The notes under the pieces were generated by a model that was not told the origin of the DNA, ran no database searches, and saw only the letters and a list, made by a program, of their open reading frames with translations. Positions 9,724 through 20,215 of a stretch of DNA of 64,000 nucleotides are shown piece after piece. How positions within the stretch are numbered: position 1 is the stretch's first letter; every line of letters starts with the position of its first letter. Where the stretch lies: assembly GCA_918026815.1 (NCBI GenBank), contig CAKJVC010000088.1, forward strand, positions 62,001 to 126,000, written 5' to 3'. This DNA is from Chalara sp. BL73. Lineage: Eukaryota; Ascomycota; Leotiomycetes; Helotiales. Position numbers and translations under genes: made by a program.

Positions 9724-12288
9724 TTGACGACCATCACGTTCACCTCCCTTCCACCACAATACTTTGTCACGGAAGCTTCAGTAATTCCACCAGCACCTGT
9801 AGCGATGGCGGGATCTACCAACGGGGCGCGTTCTCCAGCAGCGCGAGATCGAGATGTCGCCGAACCATCCTCCACGACTAGGGCTGGAGGTAGGGAAACT
9901 GGCATGAGGACAGAGGAAGAGAAACAAGCAGCCGCAAAGGCAGAGTACGAGAAGCTCCTAACTATGCGATCTGGTGGCACATATATACCTCCGGCGCGAC
10001 TACGAGCGCTACAATCCCAGATTACAGACAAGAGCAGCAAGGAGTATCAACGTATGGCATGGGAGGCTTTGAAGAAGTCGATCAATGGTCTCATCAATAA
10101 GGTCAACGTTTCGAATATCAAACATATTGTCCCAGAGCTATTTGGCGAGAATTTGATTAGAGGCCGAGGTCTATTTTGCAGAAGCATTATGAAGGCTCAG
10201 GCGGCCAGTTTGCCGTTCACACCAATATACGCAGCGATGGCCGCAATTGTTAACACGAAACTACCGAAAGTTGGGGAACTTCTTCTTACACGGCTTATCA
10301 TACAGTTCAAGAAGGGCTATAAAAGAAACGACAAGGCTGTCTGTCTTTCCGCTACCACATTTATTGCTCACTTGTGCAATCAGCAAGTCGCGAATGAAGT
10401 CGTCGCAGCTCAGATCCTCTTATTACTCCTTAATAAACCTACGGATGACAGTGTTGAGATTGCGGTTGGATTAACCAGGGAGGTTGGACAACATATGGAA
10501 GAAATGAACTCGCCAGTGGCTCTGTTAGTATTTGAGCAGTTTCGAAAAATCCTACACGAAGCTGACATCGACAAGAGAGTCCAGTACATGATCGAGGTTC
10601 TTTTTGAAGTTCGTAAAAACAAATACAGGGACAATCCAGCCATTAAAGAGGAGCTTGATCTGGTTGAGGAGGAGGATCAAATCACTCATACCATCGATTT
10701 GAGTGACCCGAAACAGACACTGGATGTGGAAGATGGATTGAATATCTTCAAGTATGATCCTGAGTGGGAGGAGCATGAAGAAGCATATCGATCTCTTAAG
10801 GCAGAAATCCTTGGGGAAGGGACTGAGGAGGATGATGATGATGACGAGACTGATGATAGTGAGGACGATGAAGAAGCGAAGGCTGAAACTTCACTAGAGA
10901 TCAAAGACCAAAGCAACACCGATCTAGTCAATCTTCGTCGGACAATCTATCTTACGATCATGAACAGCGTTGATCCGGAAGAAGCTGTCCATAAATTGAT
11001 GAAAGTCAATATCCCTCCTGGGCAAGAAGCTGAGCTACCTTCAATGATTGTTGAATGCTGCTCTCAAGACAAGACTTATACCAAGTTCTTTGGTCTGATG
11101 GGCGAGCGTTTCGCCAAGATCAACCGTCTTTGGACCGAGCTTTTTGAGCAATCATTCGCGAAATACTACGATACCATCCATCGATTTGAGACTAACAAGC
11201 TACGCAACATCGCTCGTTTTTTTGGTCATCTCATCAGTACCGATGCCATTGGTTGGCATGTATTATCGAACATACATCTCAATGAGGAAGAGACAACGTC
11301 CAGTAGCCGTATCTTTATCAAGATCCTCTTCCAAGATCTGGCCGAAGCAATGGGAATGCGGAAATTACAAGAACGCCTGAAGGATCCTGTTCTTCTCCCT
11401 TACTTCGATGGTATATTCCCTCGGGACAATCCTCGGAACACAAGATTTTCTATCAACTACTTCACGAGCATCGGGATGGGTGCGGTGACGGAAGATATGC
11501 GAGAACATCTCCAGAACATGCCCAAGCCGGTTTTACCAGCCCTTGCTCCAGCGAAGGACGATGATTCTGATTCAACTAGTTCTGTTTCCAGCTACTCATC
11601 TTATACAAGCTCATCCTACTCCCGCTCTCGCTCCCCGCCATCAGCACGAGCCGCGAGAAGACGTCGGCCCTCGGAGGCAAGATCACGCTCGCCGTCCCGT
11701 AGTCGCAGTCCAAATAGACGCCGTTCCTATTCTAATTCCCGGTCACCCTCTCGATCCCGTGCTACTAAAAAACCACGCTCTCGCTCGATCTCTCCCATCA
11801 GAAATATCAGAGGACGGGAAGAGCCACGAGGACGAAGCCTCACAAGATCATTATCGAGATCTAGGTCGATTTCTATCACACCACGGCATCAAATTGCAAG
11901 AAGAGCTTCTATATCAGTATCTCCGCCTCGCAGGGGACGTCGATATTCAAGTGATTCGAGATCACCTCCACGCAGAGCGGTGCGCCGCAGCACTTCCTCG
12001 ATTAGTGCTTCACCACTAAGGCGCCGGGTAGATAGTTCCTCAAGATCACAAACGCTGAAAGCAGTACGTCGAAATACATCATCTATTAGTGATGTGCCTC
12101 GAAGACGTCTAAGAGACAGTATATCAAGATCACCAGTGTCAGCAAGACGCCGCAGAGAAGATACATACTCCCGGTCACCTCCTAGGAAACGTCTTAGTCG
12201 ATCAACTACCCCTCCAAGCAAGCGCCGGAGAGACTATAGCGTCTCGAGATCTCCGCCGCCTAAGAGAGGCCGAAGGTATGATGATTAA
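9724..12288 (+). CDS. cwc22: Pre-mRNA-splicing factor CWC22
   Basis: Spliceosomal protein; in other eukaryotes it binds the complex around Bact, escorts eIF4AIII and is needed for the first catalytic step. A single uninterrupted frame of 854 residues. Seen: a MIF4G domain starting at MAWEALKKSINGLINKVN (about residues 105-290), an acidic linker with an Asp/Glu run near residue 370, an MA3 domain (about 395-510), and a long Arg/Ser-rich tail from about residue 620 (repeated SRSRSP-like units), ending RGRRYDD. The first ATG is at 9724; a second at 9805 (MAGSTNGARS) follows a poorly conserved leader and could be the true start. Transcribed divergently from DPM2. The RS tail is typical of metazoan and filamentous fungal homologues and absent from budding yeast. 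Confidence 0.93.
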   Translation: MTTITFTSLPPQYFVTEASVIPPAPVAMAGSTNGARSPAARDRDVAEPSSTTRAGGRETGMRTEEEKQAAAKAEYEKLLTMRSGGTYIPPARLRALQSQITDKSSKEYQRMAWEALKKSINGLINKVNVSNIKHIVPELFGENLIRGRGLFCRSIMKAQAASLPFTPIYAAMAAIVNTKLPKVGELLLTRLIIQFKKGYKRNDKAVCLSATTFIAHLCNQQVANEVVAAQILLLLLNKPTDDSVEIAVGLTREVGQHMEEMNSPVALLVFEQFRKILHEADIDKRVQYMIEVLFEVRKNKYRDNPAIKEELDLVEEEDQITHTIDLSDPKQTLDVEDGLNIFKYDPEWEEHEEAYRSLKAEILGEGTEEDDDDDETDDSEDDEEAKAETSLEIKDQSNTDLVNLRRTIYLTIMNSVDPEEAVHKLMKVNIPPGQEAELPSMIVECCSQDKTYTKFFGLMGERFAKINRLWTELFEQSFAKYYDTIHRFETNKLRNIARFFGHLISTDAIGWHVLSNIHLNEEETTSSSRIFIKILFQDLAEAMGMRKLQERLKDPVLLPYFDGIFPRDNPRNTRFSINYFTSIGMGAVTEDMREHLQNMPKPVLPALAPAKDDDSDSTSSVSSYSSYTSSSYSRSRSPPSARAARRRRPSEARSRSPSRSRSPNRRRSYSNSRSPSRSRATKKPRSRSISPIRNIRGREEPRGRSLTRSLSRSRSISITPRHQIARRASISVSPPRRGRRYSSDSRSPPRRAVRRSTSSISASPLRRRVDSSSRSQTLKAVRRNTSSISDVPRRRLRDSISRSPVSARRRREDTYSRSPPRKRLSRSTTPPSKRRRDYSVSRSPPPKRGRRYDD

Positions 12289-13405
12289 GGTTCATGTCGC
12301 ATAGCGAGAAAGGCGTTCCTAGGAATTTGGATGGATAGCAGAAAGTAAAGTTGCATGTATAAATATAAATTGGCAGAATGACATCCTACGACGTTTAACC
12401 CGTAGTAGCTACAACGTGCTACACACCTTTCAAAGCTCCGCGTGAGCGACAAGTATAATAGATCTTTACCGACACAATGCAATGTTACTTTGGTCTCCAT
12501 TCAAATCTTACTCATCCAAATGCATGCCCGCATGTCCCCTCAAGCCGTGCGCTTATTTGGAAATCATCATGGCTGTAAGCGAGATATTAAGCGTAAGCCT
12601 CCCGACAAAATAGGCGGGAGCTACTACAGATGCCACGGTCGAAGTTTTCTCATGCGCGCTCCATACTAATCACAGACTTCGGTTGAGTAGCCGATAGTGT
12701 TTTCAGAGTGTTCCGGTGCATATATGTAGTCATCATTAGTACCTGCTCTCAATTGGCTCGTTCTCATCCATGCCAAGGAGAAGTGCATGGATCAGCAGGC
12801 TTACTCAGCGATCAAAACAGGGGCAGATGCCGAATGTATGGTTCTTTGTGGCTTCCACGGGAGTTTCTTCGATGCCTTTCACGTTAGACCACAATCATCA
12901 TGTCGCCCGACGACCCCTAACAGGTAGTGCACGAATAGTACAGTAGTACTGTACTCTACGCCGCCGAGTAGCCTATTCCAACGCGATCGTCCCCTAAACA
13001 CACGGCTCAGATATCATGTATTGAAGCCCGGATTGTCCCATGCCCTGTGCACAGCTATTACATAGCAGCAAGGTATCGACCCAACCTACTTACAAATCGC
13101 TCTGGATGATTTTTCTATCATCTAACAATTCTCTACAGTAAGATGGTGCCTTGGCTTCTATGATCACAAGCCATACTGCGCATGCAGCATTTCAGTTCAG
13201 CAGGTATGTAAGCAAAAGTCGATATTCCTTTTTCACTTCAACGACGCCTATATGCATTTACTCACAGTCTTTGCTCGCAGAAGCCATTGCGCGCACATTT
13301 CGCGCGCTGTGTTCGGACTGGACAAAGTGGACGGTATACCTGTGGGGCTAGGCCGGATGATGCTGGATGCGTCCTCAGTAAAACACAGGTGTTGGCTGTG
13401 TTGTT
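12289..13405. other. Long intergenic region
   Basis: About 1.1 kb between two genes on the same strand. It should hold the CWC22 3' end and the promoter of the next gene. I found no coding frame with recognisable sequence, tRNA or repeat. Confidence 0.4.
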
Positions 13406-15648
13406 ATGGATGCTCGAACATGGGAGGAGTCCCAATCGCATCAAGCCAGCATTAAACGTCCTTGGGAGGAGGACATCGCTTTACCAGAACAAGGAAATGC
13501 TAGTTATCCTGGGATATTGCCAGCAGCCGATGCAGCACCTTATCGCAGACCGTCAATACAGAGGGGTGTAGAACATAGTCCGATACTGGATCAACATCAT
13601 GGCTCTGATCACAGGGAATTGTCATTCAAGAAGGCCAGGTTTGAGAGGCACGAACACGCCAACTCTCCTCGACAAAATCACAGCAGCAATCCTAGAATAC
13701 CACCTCCTCCGCCTCCACCCCCAAACAGTGAGTTCAATTTGCCGCCAAATCTTCTCACCTACGTTAACTCTCTCGTAGTTTCTACATACTGCGAAAACCG
13801 CGCATCGGCCTCTTCCGAATCACCTCCGCTTCCACTCACGGCCGGCCTTGCAGAGTCCCCGGGTATTTCCAAGTTATGTCAGAGGTGCCATAGATTGACC
13901 AGCGAGGACAAAGAGCTGGACCCATATGGTGTCCCCTCTAGCTGCGAGCAGTGTAGGAATAACCCAGAGCTTTTCCGGGTCACACAAGATGCAGCAGCTG
14001 CACTTACTCAGCTTGTGGAGACCCTATCATCAGGCATTTCATCCGGGCAGCGTGGTATTATTCGTGTAAGTTTCGGAGTTAGGTGTTCTACCCCACACTC
14101 TAGTCATGTTGAATCAATATTGCTTAGCTCGGCTGACAATTAGATCTCATCAAGAAACCCGTCGTATCCGTCACAGCAGACTACCCTCCAGTTGCTCAGT
14201 TTGGCCTGAAGCATACATTGAGTTGGATTCTTGGCACAATCAACCGAGTTAACTACCTTGCGGACGACCTGGTAAGGCAGGTTCCTGCAGGCACCTTACC
14301 ACGACTCAACAAGGAACTTTTCAAAGATGGTTTCAAATTTTCTGATGGATCGCTTTACATCATGAAACGCCAAAACGATGTCGACCCAGATGAAGTATCT
14401 AGGTCGAGAGGAGCGGAATCTATCGATTCCATGCCTGATCTCAGAACCCACTCTAGACGAAGGTCGTCAACATCTGCGCCATTAGTCAGGGGCGGCGATG
14501 AGCTACCGTCAATGCGAAGGTAGTCATTGTTTTCATTATTGCCCGGGCTTTAGATCCGCTCAAGTTACATCTCTATACCCTTAAAGCCTGCTTAGAAAAG
14601 GTGCTAACGCCTATACTCTGTTAGATTTCAGCCAGAATTTTATCAAAATACGCAACCGCTAGATGAAGAACCTCATTCAAAATCTTATATGAATCCTCCT
14701 CGTGCACCTGCTCAGAGTCGGCAACTCCCGTCGCCTCCAGGACGATCACTTCCCTCGCCAAGTTCAATCAACTTCCCTTCTCCATTAACACCTTCCTTCG
14801 GAGGCACTCAACAAGCTACCAAGCTGCCCCCGCCCCTGACTCTACAACTGTCCAGCTCAAATAGCTACCTTCCTCCTATGTCTACATCGCGATCACCAGA
14901 CCCTGCGCTACGAGATTACTCGGCATCCCTTCAACATGAAGTGTCACTTCAGAAGATAGCATTTTCATCCCTTCAAGGAGAGCACGACAAGCTCTTAGCT
15001 GCATTTTCGCGGTCTCAGACACGAGCTAGTGCTCTTGAAAAAAAGCACGCTGTGTCTGATAACGAGATCATCACTCTGAGTGAAGAAAAGATGAGGCTAC
15101 AGCAGCAAGTCATTGACCTCGAACAAGATGTCGAAGAACTATCTAGAAGCAAGGATGAGATCAGACAGGCGGCAGTGCAGGAGGTCTCACAGTATGTTAA
15201 GATTGTCGAGAAAGCTAGTCAATTAGAGGAGAAGACCAACTTGGAGAGAAAGGTTTGGGAGAAAATAAAAGCGGACATGGAACAGAGAATTGAAACTTTA
15301 ACGGGTAGGGAGTCTTCGTCATTAGTTGTAACGAGTATGAAACCTGCTGAGGAAGTGGGTGCTCAAAGCATTGATGGCAGCATGAACACGAACACGCCAG
15401 AATCTTCTATAGACATACCCGCCGAGTTGAAAGTTGAGTCCCCCATTAATTTGCGCCTGGCTGGACCTACATCGCATCCGGCAGAACAAGCAGAGTCTGC
15501 TAATGATCTGCGAACGGAGATTCGACGTCTCCAGTCGCGATGCATCGAGATGGAGAATGCTTTGAGGGCGGTGGATAATGATGGACGCTCTATCGAAGGG
15601 CTTCTTAAAAGAGTACTGGAGAAAGCTGGTTCGGCTCTTGCGGACTGA
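13406..15648 (+). CDS. Coiled-coil protein with a GATA-spaced Cys4 cluster
   Basis: I do not recognise a named family. Exons 13406-14054, 14144-14519 and 14625-15648 give 682 residues; the introns use GTATTA and GTAGTC donors. Seen: a disordered N-terminus with an eight-proline run near residue 100; a cysteine cluster LCQRCHRL...SSCEQC at Cys158, Cys161, Cys180 and Cys183 (CX2CX18CX2C), the spacing of a GATA zinc finger but without its Trp and Asn-Ala-Cys-Gly core; a second conserved-looking segment around SWILGTINRVNYLADDLVRQ; a Ser/Pro-rich linker; and a long heptad-rich coiled coil at about 445-555. The start is the first ATG in frame with the conserved blocks, but an upstream exon cannot be excluded. 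It could be a transcriptional or chromatin-associated protein; this is inference. Confidence 0.68.
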
Positions 15649-16668
15649 AGGAGCGTCGACCAATATATAGATGCGTCTTTGAGGTATGTATGTGATATGA
15701 CTATAAGGCGTTAAGGTAGTCATTTGAAGGCGTTTGCGGGGTATTTTGAATCGGCATATTATTATCGTGCGGGCTGTAAAATAGGGTCCTGCTATACTTA
15801 AACTTGGAGATATCATGCTATGTATGGAGCTATGGATCTCAGCAGATCCTAATACACCTAGACTATTCAAAGAAAGTATATCCAGGTAGGGAAATGTCGA
15901 GCACGTTGACGATACCCATGAAAGGTCAGGTCGATAATTGAGCATATAATGTATGGCTCATTCTAGAAGTACGATAGTCACATTTTGACACCATAAAGAT
16001 CAGACCAAACAAACCATGAATCTCGCCAGCAATATCCTGATATGTGTGAAACCCATGTCTCGTAGAAATAGCCCCTCTGAAACAGTGCTATCATTACCGA
16101 GTTTGTCAGCGAATCACAAACTCTAACAACCACGCCAAGACGTGTGTTTCGCATCATTGCCACAATATCAATCTCTCACATTTGCTCCCTCAAACGCTCT
16201 TGGAATGAGCTGATGCCAACGTTGGCGTGGCGTGAGCCGCCATGATGATCTCCACTGATCCGCTGCCAGGGTAGCAATACAAGCAATCTAAGTAAGGCTC
16301 TCATGGCAAGTATCTTTACACGGAAAAAGACCCAAAACATAGGAAGGTGGGCCGAGATGAGAGCCTGAAACACGGACCTTCAAGAAGGATATAACATTTC
16401 TTGAACCCCCAAGACTTGACCATGTTCAATTTTACTGCTCTTCTTATATATGCACTTTGGGGAAAAGATACGCTTGGTCTGAGTGTAGGAAAACACCTTT
16501 TGAGTGCTCCTTATTCCTGATCATCGACCTCAACCACACCACTAAAACGACGCCTTTTTCCATCTCCAAATCAACCACCTTCTCTCACATCAACACATCC
16601 TCTCCTCTCGAACCACCTCATTCCATCCATCGTCTCTACCAGCTTCGAATCACAGAAATCACCCCAAA
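15649..16668. other. Intergenic region with pyrimidine-rich 3' end
   Basis: Holds the upstream gene's 3' end and the promoter of the small membrane protein. The last 130 bases before 16669 are rich in C and T on the + strand (tracts such as CTCTCCTCTCG), as is common in fungal 5' leaders. No gene seen. Confidence 0.45.
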
Positions 16669-16893
16669 ATGGCAATAACCTTTACCGGCCCGGACGCCTT
16701 CAAATTCTTCGGCTTCACTCCAAAGGCCACCGCCGTCCTCCAGGCGAACCCCTTCTACCTCGTAATCCTCATCCTCGTTCTCATAGGCTGCATCGGTATC
16801 GGCGTCCTGGCGTATGTGATTCACATCATTACGAACCGGCCGTACGCGAAGCCGAAGGCGAAGAAGGGTGAGAAGAAGGCTGGAGGGAAATAA
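16669..16893 (+). CDS. Small single-pass membrane protein (unknown)
   Basis: A 74-residue frame with one strong hydrophobic helix (FYLVILILVLIGCIGIGVLA, about residues 29-48) and a lysine-rich cytosolic-looking tail ending KKGEKKAGGK. The start follows a long pyrimidine-rich leader and an AAAATGG context, which favours real translation. I do not recognise the family. The short N-terminal region, one helix and basic tail would fit a tail-oriented accessory subunit of an ER or mitochondrial complex, but nothing in the sequence decides this. No intron is needed. Confidence 0.62.
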   Translation: MAITFTGPDAFKFFGFTPKATAVLQANPFYLVILILVLIGCIGIGVLAYVIHIITNRPYAKPKAKKGEKKAGGK

Positions 16894-18212
16894 AGCGCAT
16901 ATCCAAGAACGAATTTGTGGAGGACGATATGTGTTTTGCAAGAAGCTGTTAGAGGGGCTACATAATGGACTGGTTGGAGGAATAGTTGGAGGAGGTAATG
17001 GAGGCATATGTATGCTATTGAGGAAGAATATAGGTGGGAAGGGAGTTGAAGGACTGGCTTTCACGGCCCAAGAATCGGGCGGATAGAGTGAGAGCTACAG
17101 GACACCCCTCGATCACCATACACATATTGCGATGACGGCTGAACAATACGATCGTATATGGATACAAGAGACGAAGCAACCGCAGAGGGAGAGGGCTTGT
17201 ATTCTTGGAGCACGCTTCCTTGTATCAATTTTTATTAGAGGAAAGGACGAAAGCATTTCTCGGGCATAGCGATATTTTTTTTCCCAGCGAAGATACCACG
17301 AAGAGATGAATCAAAATACATTCTGTCAAGCACTGTGTAAACTCCTCAATAGTCTCCAGCTGCCAGGTTTTTTTGGTTTTTTTTTTCTATTCGATTATAT
17401 GAACGTGATGGGGAGTCACACCCCCCTTTCTACCATCATCTCACTTCTTTCATTCGACTACATCTCTGATCATCCCAGCCCTTTTTTGAATTTATCTACC
17501 ATCTTGATTTCCAGACCCTACTCCATCATTAGCCTAAATTGTGGCCACCCACTTTTTCCATGGACCTCAAAATCACAGTCTGGTACCGAGACCACCTCCC
17601 GTTCGCAGATCAAACACCTCACGCTTCAAGTTACGGAAAGTTAAGCAGACTCGTACGATTTTCGTGACTTGCATACGTGGTCTCTGCTTAAGCTTTGTTA
17701 TTTTTGGAGTCCAAATTGATTGTATGGCATTTCATCGGATGATTCGGGGGGGTCGGGGTATTTGTGGAATGGAGACTTGATGGTGTATGGTTGTTTGGGT
17801 GGGAAGAGAGGCGGCTTGCCTAATTTGGGATAGAATTATCTGTACATCGTTCACGGAGCACCAAGATCGAACGATGGGCCATGAAGTACTGCAAATGTCT
17901 TACTATCCTCGTCTTGATCTAATTAAATATATTGATTCATCGGACGATGGGAATGCTTGAAATATTTATAGGAAATGAAGCTAAAGAGGCGCTTAACTAA
18001 GAAAAGGTAGGAGAGCCGTAACAAAAGAACTGTCATAGCCCTTCACTTATCTTCAGATGGGTTATATGTACTGAATATTTAGGGGGCAGAAGACCTATTC
18101 AGGCAGGTCATTCTGTAAAAAAGAATAAATTCGATATATCGTTAAGGAATATATGAAACTATAAAAACAACAAAGGAAAAGGAATAACGCCAGGCTATTC
18201 TTGAGGCCTCAC
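16894..18212. other. Long intergenic region
   Basis: Convergent region of 1.3 kb between the small membrane protein and the Ulp1-like gene. It contains homopolymer T runs near 17275 and 17370. Open frames are short and show no family features. Confidence 0.4.
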
Positions 18213-19385
18213 CTAGTGATCCATCTCCCTTCTCCGATTCCTCTCATCCCTCAGCTCAACCCTCTCAATAAACTCCTGCAAGCTTCCCCAAACCCTCATT
18301 TCCAGCCCTCTATGTCCGCGTGTGCGGAAAACGATCTCTTCCATCTCGCTCTCACTCGTAATATGAGCATACTTACCTCTTCTCGCTCGGACCTTCAGAG
18401 GAAGCACATCCAACATTGTTTGATTCAGTGACTGGAAGCCTCTGGCTCGGCTTTTGGCATCTTTACCTGTCCAATAATCCGTGAGCTCATATTTTAGGGG
18501 TGCATCTTCGTCTGCGTCAAACATGGAGCCTGTATCCATTGCATTTATGATCTCGGAAGCAATAACCTGGCGTCGGACGCGCATATCGCCGCCTGCATAG
18601 TTGAGCGGGTATCCGAAAGCGATAAAGAGGGCGCTGGTCATGGTGAAGATCCCACAGTCGTTGGCGGCACCTTGCTGAGGGCTCGCACCAACCCTCACCT
18701 TCCATTCGTATGGCTTGAAATCGTCCCCAAGATGCTCAGATAATAGATGAAAAACAACGCCGAGCCTGCGATCATCAGCAGAAGCATGTATACCAAGTGA
18801 TTCTTGGTCGCTTTCGAGAAAATCAACAGTGCGGTTCATAGGGCTGATGACGATCAAAGCTACATGTTGGGCCTTCGTACGATCAGGCATAAAGATGTGA
18901 CGAACCTGCAGGAAATCATTGGGGTTATTAAGTCTCATGTTATGCAAAGTTGTATTGACGGTCTCTCCGTCACCTCCCCGGAAACCAACCTCTAACAGAC
19001 CGCGGGCTTGGAGGAACCGCTGGTAGTAATCGAGAAAGAAGTCACCACTGGTAACACAAACCAAGGGTACTTGCTTAGGGCCATCACGACCGTTCGCGGC
19101 GTTTACGTAGTTACATACGTGTTGGATATACACCTCATATACGGAGCGGTGGGTGCCCATGGTGCCATTTTCGTGATTGAGGTAGTTAAAAGGCATTCGA
19201 AAAAGATCTTGGCCGTTGGGGTACAGATTATTGCTAGCAGGGGAAGTATGGATAATATCGTCCCACTCACCTTCTTCCATGATGTTTTGAATGCGTGTTA
19301 GGTAGGCCTCTGAAGGTTTTGAGAACGCCTTGCGTTTGGCGATTCCTGCTGCTGCTGCGGCTCTATGTGGGCGGATTGGTGGCAT
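18213..19385 (-). CDS. Ulp1-like (C48-type) cysteine protease
   Basis: Intronless frame of 390 residues with a Ulp1/SENP-like fold signature; known members cleave SUMO or related ubiquitin-like proteins. Seen: a charged N-terminus, a block at 100-170 with the substrate-groove-like string FLQVRHIFMPDRTK, then His174 in HVALIVISPMNRTVDF, and QQGAANDCGIFTM with Gln238 and Cys244. Aligned by eye with Ulp1 (His, Asp 17 residues later, Gln, Cys), the acidic position falls on Glu191, so the triad would be His-Glu-Cys, as in adenovirus-type proteases, unless Asp188 or Asp193 takes over. The Trp that normally follows the His is Val. The substrate is not predictable. Such proteases are often expanded in fungi. 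No flanking mobile element is seen. Confidence 0.75.
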   Translation of the reverse strand: MPPIRPHRAAAAAGIAKRKAFSKPSEAYLTRIQNIMEEGEWDDIIHTSPASNNLYPNGQDLFRMPFNYLNHENGTMGTHRSVYEVYIQHVCNYVNAANGRDGPKQVPLVCVTSGDFFLDYYQRFLQARGLLEVGFRGGDGETVNTTLHNMRLNNPNDFLQVRHIFMPDRTKAQHVALIVISPMNRTVDFLESDQESLGIHASADDRRLGVVFHLLSEHLGDDFKPYEWKVRVGASPQQGAANDCGIFTMTSALFIAFGYPLNYAGGDMRVRRQVIASEIINAMDTGSMFDADEDAPLKYELTDYWTGKDAKSRARGFQSLNQTMLDVLPLKVRARRGKYAHITSESEMEEIVFRTRGHRGLEMRVWGSLQEFIERVELRDERNRRREMDH

Positions 19386-20215
19386 TGTGATTAATGTACT
19401 AGTACGTAGTATCTAGAACGAATGTATAGATTATTAATTAAAAAGGAGGATCAACTTCGCCTCCTATTGGAATCAATTAAATTGAAGGGTCGTTGTGTGT
19501 GAACGGAACTCGATCAACGAGATGTGGAAATGCGATGAGAATGAACAATTTGGAGATGGGAACAATGTTGATTCTTATACTCTTCGAGCACAAGGACAAT
19601 GCATTGTGAAAGTAATGATATAACAAGATCATTGAATACTTTCTTTGCAAGTAATAAAACAAGGGCAGTCATCAAGGAAATTCCCAAAATATAGTGCAAG
19701 TATCTACCGTCAAAGAAAGGTGACAAAGCCACAACAAAGAGTACTAAATCACACAACAATTCAGGCACTGTCACTTTGCTTACTAGTATACTGGGGATCT
19801 GTAACATGTCTCTATAACTAGAGAGGGTGAAAATATTCCGGCAGGTATGTTCAGAGTGAGTAAATGGAATTTTCGACAGGAATATTATGAACTGGGACGA
19901 GGGAGAAGACCGGAGAAAGTCTAAGCTAGTGGGACAAGGTGGAGAGGCAAGGGGGCGGAAGTCACCGATTGCCATCTCACAGTGCTCGGATATACTGATT
20001 GTGAGAAAATGGTGTATCAGCTTAACAGTTGTGCCTCGCAATTAGTAAAACGTTTCCTGAAAAGCTATTCCTATAATTGTTGAAGTCTGAGGGGAACCCA
20101 ATCTCCAAAATTTGCTCAAAATCTGGACCCTTACTCCTCTAATTTTATCTGATCATCCTTCTATTGCTTGTTACATTATTTCATCTAACCTTTTCATATC
20201 CTTTCATTGCGTACC
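19386..20215. other. Intergenic region between Ulp1-like and SET genes
   Basis: Holds the promoter of the Ulp1-like gene and the 3' end of the SET gene. A minus-strand frame (about 19975-19514) contains two hydrophobic stretches, but it has no recognised family and its start is unclear, so it is not annotated as a gene. Confidence 0.4.

Noticed and set aside
15322..15945. 207-codon minus-strand open frame over the end of the coiled-coil gene
   Set aside because: It is antisense to a frame with clear heptad coding pattern and has no family features.
19514..20041. Minus-strand frame with two hydrophobic stretches
   Set aside because: Its first codon is TTG, the first ATG is well inside, and no family or splice support was found. 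Kept only as a remark.
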